Source of the DNA: Comamonas koreensis | GTDB lineage: Bacteria; Pseudomonadota; Gammaproteobacteria; Burkholderiales; Burkholderiaceae_C | NCBI RefSeq assembly: GCF_014076495.1 | Contig: NZ_CP043575.1 | Span: 2,418,001-2,482,000 of the forward strand | Direction of reading: 5' to 3' | Length of the DNA stretch: 64,000 nt | Shown here: positions 45,206 through 53,476 of the stretch, one piece after another | Position numbering within the stretch: the first letter of the stretch is position 1 | Layout of the letters: each line of letters starts with the position of its first letter | Translations under genes and position numbers: made by a program | Notes under the pieces: model-generated | Database searches by the model: none | Seen by the model: the letters and a program-made list of their open reading frames with translations, nothing else | Told to the model about the DNA's origin: nothing

Positions 45206-45343
45206 CGCCTTGAAGGCGGGCCACCGGGGTTCGCGGGCCTGTCACCGAGCCTGATGACTGAAGCGCGCCATGGCGCTGGCTTGCTCGGTGGTGCATGTCA
45301 TGGCTCACAGCGGCGAGATTGCAGCCCGGGGCCTGCAGTGGAC

Positions 45344-45367
45344 GAAAAAAACCGCCCGGAGGCGGTT
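45344..45367 (-). terminator. Intrinsic terminator downstream of infA
   Basis: AACCGCC (45350-45356) and GGCGGTT (45361-45367), loop CGGA. On the minus strand it ends in a run of seven T. It lies 43 bases after the infA stop. Confidence 0.9.
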
Positions 45368-45409
45368 ATAGATCGGCAGAGCCAAGCTCCTTAAAGGTTG
45401 CTTGTCTGT

Positions 45410-45676
45410 CTATCGCTTGCGGAACTGCTTGGAGCCGGTGGCGGCTCCTGTGCGAGGCGCAAGATGCCGGAACGTAATTCGACCCTTCGACAGATCGTAA
45501 GGGGACATTTCGATAGTCACATTGTCCCCTGCAATGATCTTGATACGGTGCTTTCTCATCTTGCCACCGGTATATGCAATGAGGGAGTGTCCATTGTCCA
45601 GGTTCACGCGATACCTGGCATCTGGAAGAATTTCTTCGATCTTCCCCTGCATTTCGATAAGGTCTTCTTTGCTCAA
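45410..45676 (-). CDS. infA: Translation initiation factor IF-1, solitary copy with C-terminal extension
   Basis: An 88-aa S1/OB-fold protein: [60 protein letters not shown] and [11 protein letters not shown] are standard IF-1. IF-1 is normally about 72 residues; here a 15-residue basic tail ([15 protein letters not shown]) is added. The start codon is TTG at 45676, preceded by AAGGA. No better start exists in frame, and the homology begins exactly here. It follows a small gene by 28 bases and ends at a strong terminator, not in a ribosomal-protein operon. It is therefore probably a second infA copy like those in many betaproteobacteria. Confidence 0.93.
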   Translation of the reverse strand: MSKEDLIEMQGKIEEILPDARYRVNLDNGHSLIAYTGGKMRKHRIKIIAGDNVTIEMSPYDLSKGRITFRHLAPRTGAATGSKQFRKR

Positions 45677-45704
45677 CGGATGTCCTTGGTGATGGCCTGC
45701 GGCC

Positions 45705-45929
45705 TTATTTCATGAGGGCAAGCTGCATGCCCTCTTGCTTGGCGTGATCGACCGCCTCCTGCGCTGTCTCGAACAGCTTGGAGAAGGTGTACACGGTGTC
45801 TTGCGCTACTGAGCCCTGGCCGGACTTCAATGAGACTGCGGATTGGAACTTTCCGTCTGGCTGCTCGCACACGCCTGGCGAGATGAAGTAACGGGAAATT
45901 TTGTTAGTGTCTTTAAAAAAATGAAACAT
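45705..45929 (-). CDS. Small hypothetical protein co-transcribed with infA
   Basis: A 74-aa soluble protein starting [20 protein letters not shown]. It has a single Cys, a short beta-like middle ([13 protein letters not shown]) and a C-terminal helix with [21 protein letters not shown] do not recognise a characterised family. The start at 45929 has GGAG about 9 bases upstream. It sits 28 bases before the solitary infA on the same strand, so the two are probably one transcript. Confidence 0.6.
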   Translation of the reverse strand: MFHFFKDTNKISRYFISPGVCEQPDGKFQSAVSLKSGQGSVAQDTVYTFSKLFETAQEAVDHAKQEGMQLALMK

Positions 45930-45944
45930 GGGTGCGCGCTCCAC

Positions 45945-46245
45945 ACGTTGACACGGTGGAGCATGAAGCGCCAGAAATAAATGCGAAAGAGGGAAAAGCC
46001 GACCCTAGGAATTTATTGTGGCTTGGAGGGCTTGCCTAGGATGGTGTGCACAGCGCCTTGAGCACTTTGCACTTTGACGAATCAAGGGGCAAGCATGCCC
46101 TGATCGGATATTTCAGGATAGCACAAAGCTGACTTCCGTGCGCGAGAAGTCCAATTGCAGGAAGAATCCAGGTCAGGGCCCAGGGTGGGCACCGGCTCCC
46201 AAAAAGGCAACCCATCCTGTGGCAGCGACGGTACACCCCAGAGCG
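45945..46245. other. Intergenic region, no supported gene
   Basis: About 300 bases between two minus-strand transcription units. It should contain the promoter of the small gene plus infA. No clear hairpin or operator was seen. Confidence 0.4.
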
Positions 46246-46668
46246 CTACGGCGCAGCGATGGCTGCGGGTAATGCGAAATCAGGATGGTCGTACAGCCGT
46301 TGGCAAGCCCGCTTGATCTGGTAGGCGGCCATTTCGCTGCGCGTGTCTTGCGCTTTTCGGGCTGAACACTGGGCCCCGGAGCGGAAGTCTGTGCCGCCAT
46401 TTCTTGACCCTTGTCCTACCGCCTCCATCCCTGCGGGGTAGCTTGCCAAGCAGCCTTGCGATACCGCCTTGGCAGCAGCGTCGCTTCCCACTTGTTCCGC
46501 ATGGTCGAGGATGCAGGTTGCGTAGTTGCCCGCCCGTATCGGTAGGGGCCACAGCAGGGCCAGTGCTGCCAACGGTGACGACAGCGCAATCCACCAAGAA
46601 AAAAACCGCGCAACGGCGGTCAGGTCTTTGGACTGCAGCGTCCCCCGGTTATAGAAATTTGAAGGCAT
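46246..46668 (-). CDS. Small Cys-containing membrane or secreted protein of unknown function
   Basis: A 140-aa protein with one hydrophobic segment (WWIALSSPLAALALLWPLPI) and then an exported part with four regularly placed cysteines: ATCILDHAEQ, SQGCLASYP, AQCSARKAQ and KRACQRLYD. The pattern resembles small periplasmic four-cysteine proteins in which Cys pairs bind helices together. Its start overlaps the end of the 57-aa gene upstream by 20 bases, so both are likely co-expressed. The start could be an internal Met nearer the hydrophobic segment. Confidence 0.55.
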   Translation of the reverse strand: MPSNFYNRGTLQSKDLTAVARFFSWWIALSSPLAALALLWPLPIRAGNYATCILDHAEQVGSDAAAKAVSQGCLASYPAGMEAVGQGSRNGGTDFRSGAQCSARKAQDTRSEMAAYQIKRACQRLYDHPDFALPAAIAAP

Positions 46669-46822
46669 GCACCGCCGCGATCTGCTGGTCCTGGCCGGGG
46701 CGATCTTTGTCTGCAGGGAGTTTCTTGTCTTGCTCCTGCGGCGCTGGCACCCCCGCGCTGTGCAGCATCAGTTTGGACGTATCCCAAAACGACGCAGGGG
46801 GATAGGCTGAGAATTTGAACAT
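46649..46822 (-). CDS. 57-aa hypothetical protein with strong ribosome site
   Basis: The ATG at 46822 is preceded by GGAGG at 5 bases, a near-perfect Shine-Dalgarno, which supports a real small gene. The product starts MFKFSAYPPASFWDTSKLML and is polar and charged in the second half (QEQDKKLPADKDRPGQDQQ). No family recognised. It overlaps the following Cys-containing protein gene by 20 bases on the same strand. Confidence 0.55.
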   Translation of the reverse strand: MFKFSAYPPASFWDTSKLMLHSAGVPAPQEQDKKLPADKDRPGQDQQIAAVHAFKFL

Positions 46823-47229
46823 GTAGACCTCCGGTCTATTGCGGCAGATCAAGATGGATTGCCTCGACCCACAGTACTCCTTTTAATGACCTTAAACCGG
46901 CCCACACAATGTCTTACGTTGGCACTTTGGGTAGGCACCGCCTGCGCCGCTTGCCGCGCCGTTGGCACATGCCAGAGACGCCATCGCTGGGCACAGAGCA
47001 TGCTGGGATGTCGCATTGCCATGCGGGTACCGGGCGCTTTTGCGACCAAAGGAGCCGGAAGCCAGACGCAATTCCAGGCAAACAGCCCGCCAGTGGGCGG
47101 GCTGTGGTGCCGGTAGCCAGGCCTGGGTGATACCGCAGGCAGGTGCAAGAAAGCCGATGCTCGCTAAAAGCCGTTCATGCAAGCTTGAACCGGATGGAGG
47201 AGATGCACGAACTCGGCGTGAAACAGAGA
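46823..47229. other. Intergenic region, no supported gene
   Basis: About 400 bases. Short frames on both strands have no domain content. A hairpin described separately lies at 47082-47105. Confidence 0.4.
47082..47105 (-). terminator. Strong hairpin, probable terminator of the 57-aa gene at 47230-47403
   Basis: ACAGCCCGCC (47082-47091) and GGCGGGCTGT (47096-47105) form a 10-bp GC-rich stem with loop AGTG. Read on the minus strand it is followed only by a short TTTGCC, so termination efficiency is uncertain. Confidence 0.6.
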
Positions 47230-47403
47230 CTAGGTGGCGAGCTGCTTGGCGTTTTGCAATGCAGCGAGGCGGCGGTACTTTTCGAAGGTCTTGCTGATAT
47301 CAGTGGACACCGCTGGAACATAGCGGTTTTGCTTCTCACCACGCTGCGCGACTAAGGGTCGGGTTGGCATGGTCAGCATCGGAAATGATGGCTGGTGTTG
47401 CAT
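47230..47403 (-). CDS. 57-aa hypothetical protein
   Basis: The ATG at 47403 follows AAAGGAG at 7 bases. The product starts MQHQPSFPMLTMPTRPLVAQ and contains a basic helix-forming tail (TFEKYRRLAALQNAKQL). An 8-bp hairpin lies in its leader (CCGCGAAG 47437-47444 with CTTCGCGG 47450-47457), 34 bases before the start. A larger open frame runs through this region from the GT2 gene side but has no family features. Function unknown. Confidence 0.5.
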   Translation of the reverse strand: MQHQPSFPMLTMPTRPLVAQRGEKQNRYVPAVSTDISKTFEKYRRLAALQNAKQLAT

Positions 47404-47632
47404 GACGAACTCCTTTCTTCGATAGCTCCATGATCGCCGCGAAGGGCTGCTTCGCGGTGTAGGCGCTGTCTGAGGAATGTCAACAGATTTGAGCTGACTG
47501 GCTGTAGTGTTTTTGCCCGTGGCCTGCTGCCGCAGCGATGGCGTTGGGCAGATTGCTGCAGCGCCTGGCGGCACATCAGGCCTTGAGGGCAGTTTTGGTG
47601 CTGCGTGCAGGGCTGCCTTAGCGCAGCCCGTG

Positions 47633-48289
47633 CTAGGTCGCCAGCCGAATGGCCCCCGCAAAGCCATGCTCGACGCGCGAAAAAGGCCGGCCGCTGGTGA
47701 GCACCCGCGGCAAGGCGCTCCAGGCGATCTGGGCGCCCAGGGCGGCAAGGCGGTCCACCAACGCCTGGTCTTCGCCGCACTCCATCGCGTCAAACCCGCC
47801 CGCCTGTTGGTAGCAATGGGCAGACAGGCCCAGGTTGGCGCCATGCACATGGCGGTGGCCGTCGCGGTCCTGGTAGCTCGATTCAAAGCGCAGACGCGCG
47901 GCCTGTGCATCCAGGCCGTGCGCCTGCCAGCTGTCGACCCCCACCGTGCCGCAGACCACATCGGCCCCCAGCGACAGCTGCACCGCCAGCCAATCGGGTG
48001 CCACGCGGGTATCGGCATCGGTAAATGCCAGCCAGCGCGCCTGGTGCTGCAGCAGATGGCGCGCACCTGCGGCCCGCGCGCGGCCCACATTGCGGGCACT
48101 GACGTGCAGGGTCACAAAAGGCCATTGCTGTGCGATGGCAGCGCTGCCATCGCTGCAGCTGTCGAGCACGACGACAACCTTGACGTCTTCGCCCTCCAGA
48201 TCGGGGTGCAGGCTGGCGCGGGCGACGCTCTCGAGGCAGGCCGCGATAAGTTCCTCTTCGTCATGGGCGGGTATGCAGATACCAATCAT
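47633..48289 (-). CDS. Family 2 glycosyltransferase
   Basis: A 218-aa GT-A fold glycosyltransferase. The N terminus is MIGICIPAHDEEELIAACLE. VVVLDSCSDGSA and the metal-binding motif FTDADTRV (DxD equivalent) follow, then GADVVCGTVGVDSW and a C-terminal GGFDAMECGEDQALVDRL, which carries the ED base-type motif. No membrane segment, so cytoplasmic or peripheral. It is the last gene of the operon beginning at 53224, seven bases after the methyltransferase. Donor and acceptor unknown. Confidence 0.88.
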   Translation of the reverse strand: MIGICIPAHDEEELIAACLESVARASLHPDLEGEDVKVVVVLDSCSDGSAAIAQQWPFVTLHVSARNVGRARAAGARHLLQHQARWLAFTDADTRVAPDWLAVQLSLGADVVCGTVGVDSWQAHGLDAQAARLRFESSYQDRDGHRHVHGANLGLSAHCYQQAGGFDAMECGEDQALVDRLAALGAQIAWSALPRVLTSGRPFSRVEHGFAGAIRLAT

Positions 48290-48296
48290 CGGGTGC

Positions 48297-48875
48297 TCAC
48301 AGTCTTTCCCAAACCTCTAGCAAGAAATCAGTCTCGCGGTGCTCCACCACAGTCTTGAGCGCTGCGCTGGCCCCCACCTGCGCATGGATGGTATCGGCGG
48401 CTTGCAGCAGGTCGGGCGCCTGGTGGCGCCAGTGGCACATCAGCCAATGACCACCCGGCGCGAGGCACGACAAGCAGCGCTCGATGAACAACGCCAGATC
48501 GGCATCACACAGGTAGTAGGCGAGCTCGGAAACCACCAAGAGATCAAAGCCGCCGGGTGGAACCTGGGGCCACTGCTGCGGCAGTTGCAGCTTTTGCAGG
48601 TGCAGCTGGTGCCGGTCCTCGCGCTGGATGCGGGCGTTGCACAGCAGCACCGCCGATTCGGCACAGTCGGCGGCGATCAGTTGGTCACAGCGCTCGAGCA
48701 GCGCCATCGTGGTTTCGCCATTGCCGCAGCCGGGCTCAAACGCGTAGCGGTAGTGCTCGCGCGGCAGCGATGCCAGCAGCAGCTGGCGTTTGCGCCGCTC
48801 GTACCAGGCGGTCTTGACGGCCCAGGGGTCCGGGGAGCGTTGGTAGAGCTGTTCAAAGTGTTGGCGCTGGTTCAT
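48297..48875 (-). CDS. SAM-dependent methyltransferase (NodS-like)
   Basis: A 192-aa class I methyltransferase. It opens NQRQHFEQLYQRSPDPWAV, a stretch shared by NodS-type and related small methyltransferases. Motif I is AFEPGCGNGETT, and FDLLVVSELAYYL is the motif IV region. The ATG at 48875 overlaps the PIG-L gene stop by four bases, and an upstream in-frame ATG (48920) was rejected for that reason. In rhizobia NodS N-methylates a deacetylated sugar; pairing with a deacetylase here is suggestive of a similar order of steps. Confidence 0.87.
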   Translation of the reverse strand: MNQRQHFEQLYQRSPDPWAVKTAWYERRKRQLLLASLPREHYRYAFEPGCGNGETTMALLERCDQLIAADCAESAVLLCNARIQREDRHQLHLQKLQLPQQWPQVPPGGFDLLVVSELAYYLCDADLALFIERCLSCLAPGGHWLMCHWRHQAPDLLQAADTIHAQVGASAALKTVVEHRETDFLLEVWERL

Positions 48876-49630
48876 CGCAAGATCACCTCGAAGTTGCGCA
48901 AGAGGCGCGCCGTGGCCCAACGGGGCAGGATTGGGGGTCTGCCCGTGGACGGGTCAGGCAGCAACTGGCTGCGAAAGCAGGACAGCGCCAGGCATTTGCG
49001 GTCCAGCTGCTCGGCGCTCAGCGGCATGCGCACGGCCTGCTGCCAAGGCACGCGCTGGTCTCCGGGGCTGGCCCAATGCCAGGTCCAGATTGGCACCTCA
49101 AACAAGCGGCTGCCCACATCGGCTGTGGCTGCTGCGCAGGCCTCGCCGGTGGCCTCGTGGTCCGGGTGGCCGTCATAGCGCCACGGGCAGAAGACGGCGT
49201 CCGTTGCGCGCAGCAGTTGCTGCAGGCGCGACTCGAGCTGGGGCTGGTGGTCCTGTACCTGCCCATCAGGGATGCGCAGGTGGATGATCTGGCTGCCCGG
49301 GCAGAGCAGGGCCAGCGCCTGGGCGCTTTCGCGCTCGCGGGCTTGGGCCAGTTGGTCCGGCGTCCACAGGCGCGAGCCCGGGTGGCTGGCTTCGCCCGAG
49401 GTGACGGCGATCACCGTGCAGGGCAGCGCGTTGGCCTCGCAGTACTGCATGATGGCGGCAGTGGCAAGAATCTCATCGTCGGGATGGGGTGAGACAATCA
49501 CCACCCGCTGGCAGCCTTGCAGCAGCGCATCGGCAGGCGTGGTGTCCAAGGGGGCCTGGGCCAGCCAGGACTGCCATTGCAATTCGGGGGTGCCTTCTCC
49601 CTCGATATGGCGGGACATCAGAGCTTCCAT
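48872..49630 (-). CDS. PIG-L family (LmbE-like) N-deacetylase
   Basis: A 252-aa zinc-dependent deacetylase. VVIVSPHPDDEILATAA carries the HPDDE zinc/catalytic motif, and CPWRYDGHPDHEATGEACAA supplies the second metal-binding His. LQLG-type fold and length fit the LmbE/PIG-L family, which removes acetyl groups from N-acetylglucosamine-like sugars in glycolipids, mycothiol-like thiols and antibiotics. The ATG at 49630 overlaps the upstream acyl-CoA dehydrogenase gene by 13 bases. Substrate unknown. Confidence 0.9.
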   Translation of the reverse strand: MEALMSRHIEGEGTPELQWQSWLAQAPLDTTPADALLQGCQRVVIVSPHPDDEILATAAIMQYCEANALPCTVIAVTSGEASHPGSRLWTPDQLAQARERESAQALALLCPGSQIIHLRIPDGQVQDHQPQLESRLQQLLRATDAVFCPWRYDGHPDHEATGEACAAATADVGSRLFEVPIWTWHWASPGDQRVPWQQAVRMPLSAEQLDRKCLALSCFRSQLLPDPSTGRPPILPRWATARLLRNFEVILR

Positions 49631-50643
49631 GGTGCGTTGTTCTCCTGTTGTGTGATGGCCTGCCCGAGAGCGGCGAGATCGCGCTCCGCATGGCTTTGGC
49701 GGATAAAAATTGGCAGATCGGCCAGCAGCAAGGCGAGCGACCTGTCTTTGCAAAAAGGGCCCGGGCCCAGCGCGCGCGGCACATGCTGCAGCACTTGCTG
49801 GGCTGTGGCCTCGGCGGCCAGGCGGGTGCGGTTCACTTCCCGGGTCCAGGGCTGGTCAGGCTGGGCATCAATATGGGCTGCCGTGGCGCGCAGCAGCGCG
49901 GCTGTGGCCGAGAGCGCCACATCCACCGCGCCCAGGTGGGCCAAGGCATGGGGCTCTGCATGGCTGCGGCAGGTGCGCAGCAACTGGCCCGCGATGCGGG
50001 CGCTGGCGCCATACCAGCACGCTGCAATGCCGGCGCCCCCATGCTGAAAGCCCGGGCGGCTGAGGTAGGCACCGGGCTGGCCCACCAGGGTGCCAGTGGC
50101 GTTGCGCAGCTGCACATCCACACTCGCGCTGTCGGCCATGCCCACGGCCTGCCAGCCATCGCTGCTGACCTGCACTGCGGGCTGGAGCAGGTTGACGGCG
50201 ACCAGACAGCGCTCGGTATCGGAGAGCCAGGCGGTCACCAGCGCATGGTCCACGGATTGCGCGCCCGAGCACCAGGCCTTGGTGCCGGTCAGCAGCACCT
50301 TGCTGCCGGGGGCCAGGCCATCGCTGGCGCTGAGCGCTACGGCCTGCACCCGGTTGCCCGGCGGCTCCGCGCCCCAGACGGCCCAGGTCCGCGCCGCTGC
50401 CGGCGCCTGCGCGCCCAGTTCAGCCAGAGTGGCCAGCGCATCGGTATGGCCCTCAAACAACTTGACCAGGCTCAGGTTGCTGGCTGCCACAGCCGCCAGC
50501 GCCCGCCAGCGCGCCAGGGTCTGGCCCTGTCCGGGCAGAGGCAACCGGTCAAGGCGCTGCGCCACCAAGGTGCGCAGCATCTCTGCGGGCTCCTGCGGCT
50601 CGGAGGCGGTCAGAAAATCTTCAAGTTCGGTAGAGGCATTCAT
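49618..50643 (-). CDS. Acyl-CoA dehydrogenase homolog
   Basis: A 341-aa protein with acyl-CoA dehydrogenase features: the middle beta domain (LTGTKAWCSGAQSVDHALVT) and the C-terminal four-helix bundle (GAGIAACWYGASARIAGQLL, LRATAAHIDAQPDQPWTREV). The N-terminal helical domain is partly present (VAASNLSLVKLFEGHTDALA). It is shorter than typical 380-aa members and I could not identify the catalytic Glu by eye, so the reaction is uncertain. It starts 3 bases after the otsA stop, so it is tightly coupled to trehalose genes. A FAD-dependent desaturation of a sugar- or lipid-linked thioester is one possibility (inference). Confidence 0.8.
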   Translation of the reverse strand: MNASTELEDFLTASEPQEPAEMLRTLVAQRLDRLPLPGQGQTLARWRALAAVAASNLSLVKLFEGHTDALATLAELGAQAPAAARTWAVWGAEPPGNRVQAVALSASDGLAPGSKVLLTGTKAWCSGAQSVDHALVTAWLSDTERCLVAVNLLQPAVQVSSDGWQAVGMADSASVDVQLRNATGTLVGQPGAYLSRPGFQHGGAGIAACWYGASARIAGQLLRTCRSHAEPHALAHLGAVDVALSATAALLRATAAHIDAQPDQPWTREVNRTRLAAEATAQQVLQHVPRALGPGPFCKDRSLALLLADLPIFIRQSHAERDLAALGQAITQQENNAPWKL

Positions 50644-50646
50644 CGT

Positions 50647-52191
50647 TCAACGGCCCATGCGTATTGCTGCAGCGTCCGGGCGTGGTGCGGGGGCGCTGCC
50701 GCTCACCACACGCAGATAGGGAAAGCTGCCATCCCGCGTGGGGCGGGTCATCGGCAGCTCGCCATCCGCGGCGGCAACGAGGCGGTGTGCTGGCACAGAC
50801 AAGCGCGGTTTACGCGGCATCGCAGGCTGGCACTGGTCCAGCGCCTGCAAAAAGCGCTGGCACCACCAGTGCACATCCTCGGCCTCGATGCGGGCCAGCA
50901 GCTTTTGGTGCCGCTCGATGCGCTCGGCCAGCGGCATCTGGAGGGCCTGGTCCAGGCTGTTGGCAGTGCTGTGGGCGTCATAGGGATTGACCAGCAGGGC
51001 TTCTTGCAGCTGCTCGGCCGCACCGGCAAAGCGCGACAGCACCAGCACCCCGGGGTCAGCCGGGTCCTGGGCAGCAATGAATTCCTTGGCGACCAGGTTC
51101 ATGCCGTCGCGCAGCGGCGTGACCAGGCCCACCGCTGCCGAGCGGCACAGGCCCGCCAGCTGGGCACGCGTGAGCACCTGGTGCATGTAGCGCACGGGCA
51201 TCCAATCGAGCTCACCAAAATCGCCATTGATGGCGCCGCACAGCGATTCGAACTGGCGGCGGATCGCTGCATAGGCCAGCAGGTGCTCGCGGGTGGGCGA
51301 GCCGATCTGCACCAGGGTGGCGCTGCGCCGGTGGGCCGGGTGACGCTCGAGCAGATCGCGAAAGGCGTGGATGCGCTCGGGCAGGCCCTTGGAGTAATCG
51401 AGCCGGTCAATACCCACCACAAGGCGGCGCTGGCGGTATTCCTGCTCCAGTGTCGCCTGCACCTGCTGGGCGGGGGGGGTGTCCGTCAGCGCTGCAAAGG
51501 CGCGGGCATCGATGCCGATCGGAAATACCTCGCAGCGCGTTTGCTGGCCGTGGGCGCGGTAGTGGTGGCGGTGGCTGATGCGGCCATCTGCCTGTGCCAG
51601 CACATAGCTCTCAAAATGCTGCAGGTCCTGCCGGCTTTGCAGGCCCACCAGATCAAATGCCATCAAGGCCTGCATCAATGCCTTGTGCTGGGGCACGGCC
51701 CCGAGGGCGACCAGCGGCGGGAATGGGATGTGCAGAAAGAAGCCGATGCGCTGCTGGCAGCCCAGCGCGCGCAATTCAGACGCCAGCGCCATCAGGTGGT
51801 AATCATGCACCCAGATCACGTCATCGGGCTGCAGCAACGGCAGCAGCTGCTGCGCAAACTGTCGGTTGACACGCTGGTAGCCTTCGTAAAAGCTGGGGTC
51901 GAATGCAGCCAGATCCAGGCGATTGTGGAACACCGGCCAGAGCACGTTGTTGCAAAAGCCACTGTAGTAGCTGTCATGGTCGCAGCGCTCCAGCGTGGTC
52001 GTGGCGACGGTCACGGCGCCCCATGGGCGGATGGAGGGTTGCGCTGGGGACTGCTCCGTGACCGCGCCGCCCCAGCCAAACCACAGACCGCCGTGGCGCT
52101 GCAGCGCCTCTTCCAGCGCGATGGCCAGGCCACCGGGCGCCGCATCCTGCGGATCGGCCACGCGGTTGGAGACAATGACCAGACGGCTCAT
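50647..52191 (-). CDS. otsA: Trehalose-6-phosphate synthase
   Basis: A 514-aa GT20 enzyme that makes trehalose-6-phosphate from UDP-glucose and glucose-6-phosphate. The N terminus is [21 protein letters not shown], then [53 protein letters not shown] and [19 protein letters not shown], all standard OtsA blocks. The C terminus carries [16 protein letters not shown]. The ATG at 52191 overlaps the otsB stop by four bases. Trehalose is a compatible solute for osmotic, desiccation and stationary-phase stress. Length is slightly above typical. Confidence 0.96.
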   Translation of the reverse strand: MSRLVIVSNRVADPQDAAPGGLAIALEEALQRHGGLWFGWGGAVTEQSPAQPSIRPWGAVTVATTTLERCDHDSYYSGFCNNVLWPVFHNRLDLAAFDPSFYEGYQRVNRQFAQQLLPLLQPDDVIWVHDYHLMALASELRALGCQQRIGFFLHIPFPPLVALGAVPQHKALMQALMAFDLVGLQSRQDLQHFESYVLAQADGRISHRHHYRAHGQQTRCEVFPIGIDARAFAALTDTPPAQQVQATLEQEYRQRRLVVGIDRLDYSKGLPERIHAFRDLLERHPAHRRSATLVQIGSPTREHLLAYAAIRRQFESLCGAINGDFGELDWMPVRYMHQVLTRAQLAGLCRSAAVGLVTPLRDGMNLVAKEFIAAQDPADPGVLVLSRFAGAAEQLQEALLVNPYDAHSTANSLDQALQMPLAERIERHQKLLARIEAEDVHWWCQRFLQALDQCQPAMPRKPRLSVPAHRLVAAADGELPMTRPTRDGSFPYLRVVSGSAPAPRPDAAAIRMGR

Positions 52192-52967
52192 GGTTGCACC
52201 TCCGCCGGCCGGCGCAGCGCGCTCAGCATGCGTTGCTGCGTGCACGCGGCTTGAAGCCAGTGGTAGACGGCCTCCACGCCATCGAGGCGGTGGCTGGCGC
52301 AGCTTACGTCCGCGCCCACCTTGATGGCGACGCCGCGCTCGGCCAGCACAGCGGCAAAGCCGCTTTCATCGCTGATGTCATCACCCAGGAAAAATGGCGT
52401 GCGGCCGGCAAACGGCGGCTCCTGCATAAAGGCCTGGATGGCGCGGCCCTTGCTCGCGCCCACCGGCAGCATCTCCAGCACCTGCTTGCCGCGCAGCAGC
52501 GTCCACTGCGGCCTGTGGGCCAGCATCGCTTGCAGGCTGCGCAGGCACAGGTCCTCCAGCGATGGATCGCGGCGGTAGTGCAGGGCAACACCGCTTTGTT
52601 TGGGCTCGACATACAGCGCTGGGTGCGCCTGGGCCAATTGCTCGCAGGCGTCGATCACTGCAGAAATATCACCTGGCGCGTCGTCGCATTGGTGGCCTGC
52701 GGCATCGCGGCGCTGCGCGCCATGCGCGCCGGCACAGGGCAATTGCAAGGGCTGCAGGAAGGCGTCAATGACTGCAATCTCCCGCCCGGAGATGATGGCC
52801 AGCGCGCCGCCCAGCAGTGCCTGCAGATCGCGCAACAACGGCACCAGCCCGGCAGGCACGGCAATGCTGTCTGGCGTTGGGGCAATGGGCACCAGGCTGC
52901 CATCGAAGTCGAGGAACAGCGCCGCATTGGCGGGCAGATGCGGCGGCACTGGCAAGAGGCTGGCCAT
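52188..52967 (-). CDS. otsB: Trehalose-6-phosphate phosphatase
   Basis: A 259-aa HAD-type phosphatase. Motif I FLDFDGSLVPIAPTPD holds the catalytic Asp pair, and AIISGREIAVIDAFL is motif II. GASKGRAIQAFMQEPPF and FLGDDISDESGFAA complete the set (motif IV Asp residues). It dephosphorylates the OtsA product. The ATG at 52967 shares one base with the stop of the preceding small gene (TGATG), indicating re-initiation. otsB before otsA is the same order as in E. coli. Confidence 0.95.
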   Translation of the reverse strand: MASLLPVPPHLPANAALFLDFDGSLVPIAPTPDSIAVPAGLVPLLRDLQALLGGALAIISGREIAVIDAFLQPLQLPCAGAHGAQRRDAAGHQCDDAPGDISAVIDACEQLAQAHPALYVEPKQSGVALHYRRDPSLEDLCLRSLQAMLAHRPQWTLLRGKQVLEMLPVGASKGRAIQAFMQEPPFAGRTPFFLGDDISDESGFAAVLAERGVAIKVGADVSCASHRLDGVEAVYHWLQAACTQQRMLSALRRPAEVQP

Positions 52968-53224
52968 CAGGGATCCAGCGGTTCTGGGCTGATGACGCGC
53001 TCGGATTCGGGATCCTGCGGAATGTCGGGCTCGGTGCTGGGTGAGAACGGAGGGTGGGGCGGGTCCTCGCCCGGCTCGGGTGCCAAAGGCTCCTGCTCGG
53101 GATAGGGCTTGCCCACGGGATCCATGGTTTCGTCTTCGGGGTAACTGGGTTGGGTTGCGGGCCGGGTGTCGGTGCGGCTGTCGGTACCGGTTTCCGGCTG
53201 GGTGTCTGGCTTGGTGCTGCTCAT
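52967..53224 (-). CDS. Small acidic, Pro-rich protein leading the trehalose operon
   Basis: An 85-aa disordered-type protein, rich in Pro, Glu, Asp and Thr (for example SYPEDETMDPVGKPYPEQEP). It has no signal peptide, Cys or recognisable domain. The ATG at 53224 is preceded by GAGGAG at 7 bases. Its stop overlaps the otsB start, so it is the first gene of the seven-gene transcript. Low complexity makes homology assignment unreliable. Possible roles (hydrophilin-like stress protein, leader for coupling) are speculation. Confidence 0.6.
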   Translation of the reverse strand: MSSTKPDTQPETGTDSRTDTRPATQPSYPEDETMDPVGKPYPEQEPLAPEPGEDPPHPPFSPSTEPDIPQDPESERVISPEPLDP

Positions 53225-53476
53225 GTCGTGCTCCTCGGTCGTATGCCTACTAGGTTCGCTGCTGCCGCGCCCCAGGTCTGTAGGATTTGTGCGCCCGCGC
53301 ATGGAGTCATCCAAGCGAGTTGGCAGCTGAGGCTGGTGCAGGATCGGGGTGGTGCGGTCTTTTTGTCAGACCGCGCTGGCATGCAGATGGTCGGAAGTTC
53401 CCTGTTCGCGTTGCCATTTGCTCTCAGCGGTCCGGCCGTGACGCGCGCACACTGGCCGCATACCTAGGAGGCCGGC

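Noticed and set aside
49489..52254. A 921-codon plus-strand open frame
   Set aside because: It lies antisense to the ACAD, OtsA and PIG-L genes, which have unmistakable family motifs. High GC suppresses stop codons on the opposite strand. Its His/Gln/Gly-rich composition is typical of a shadow frame.
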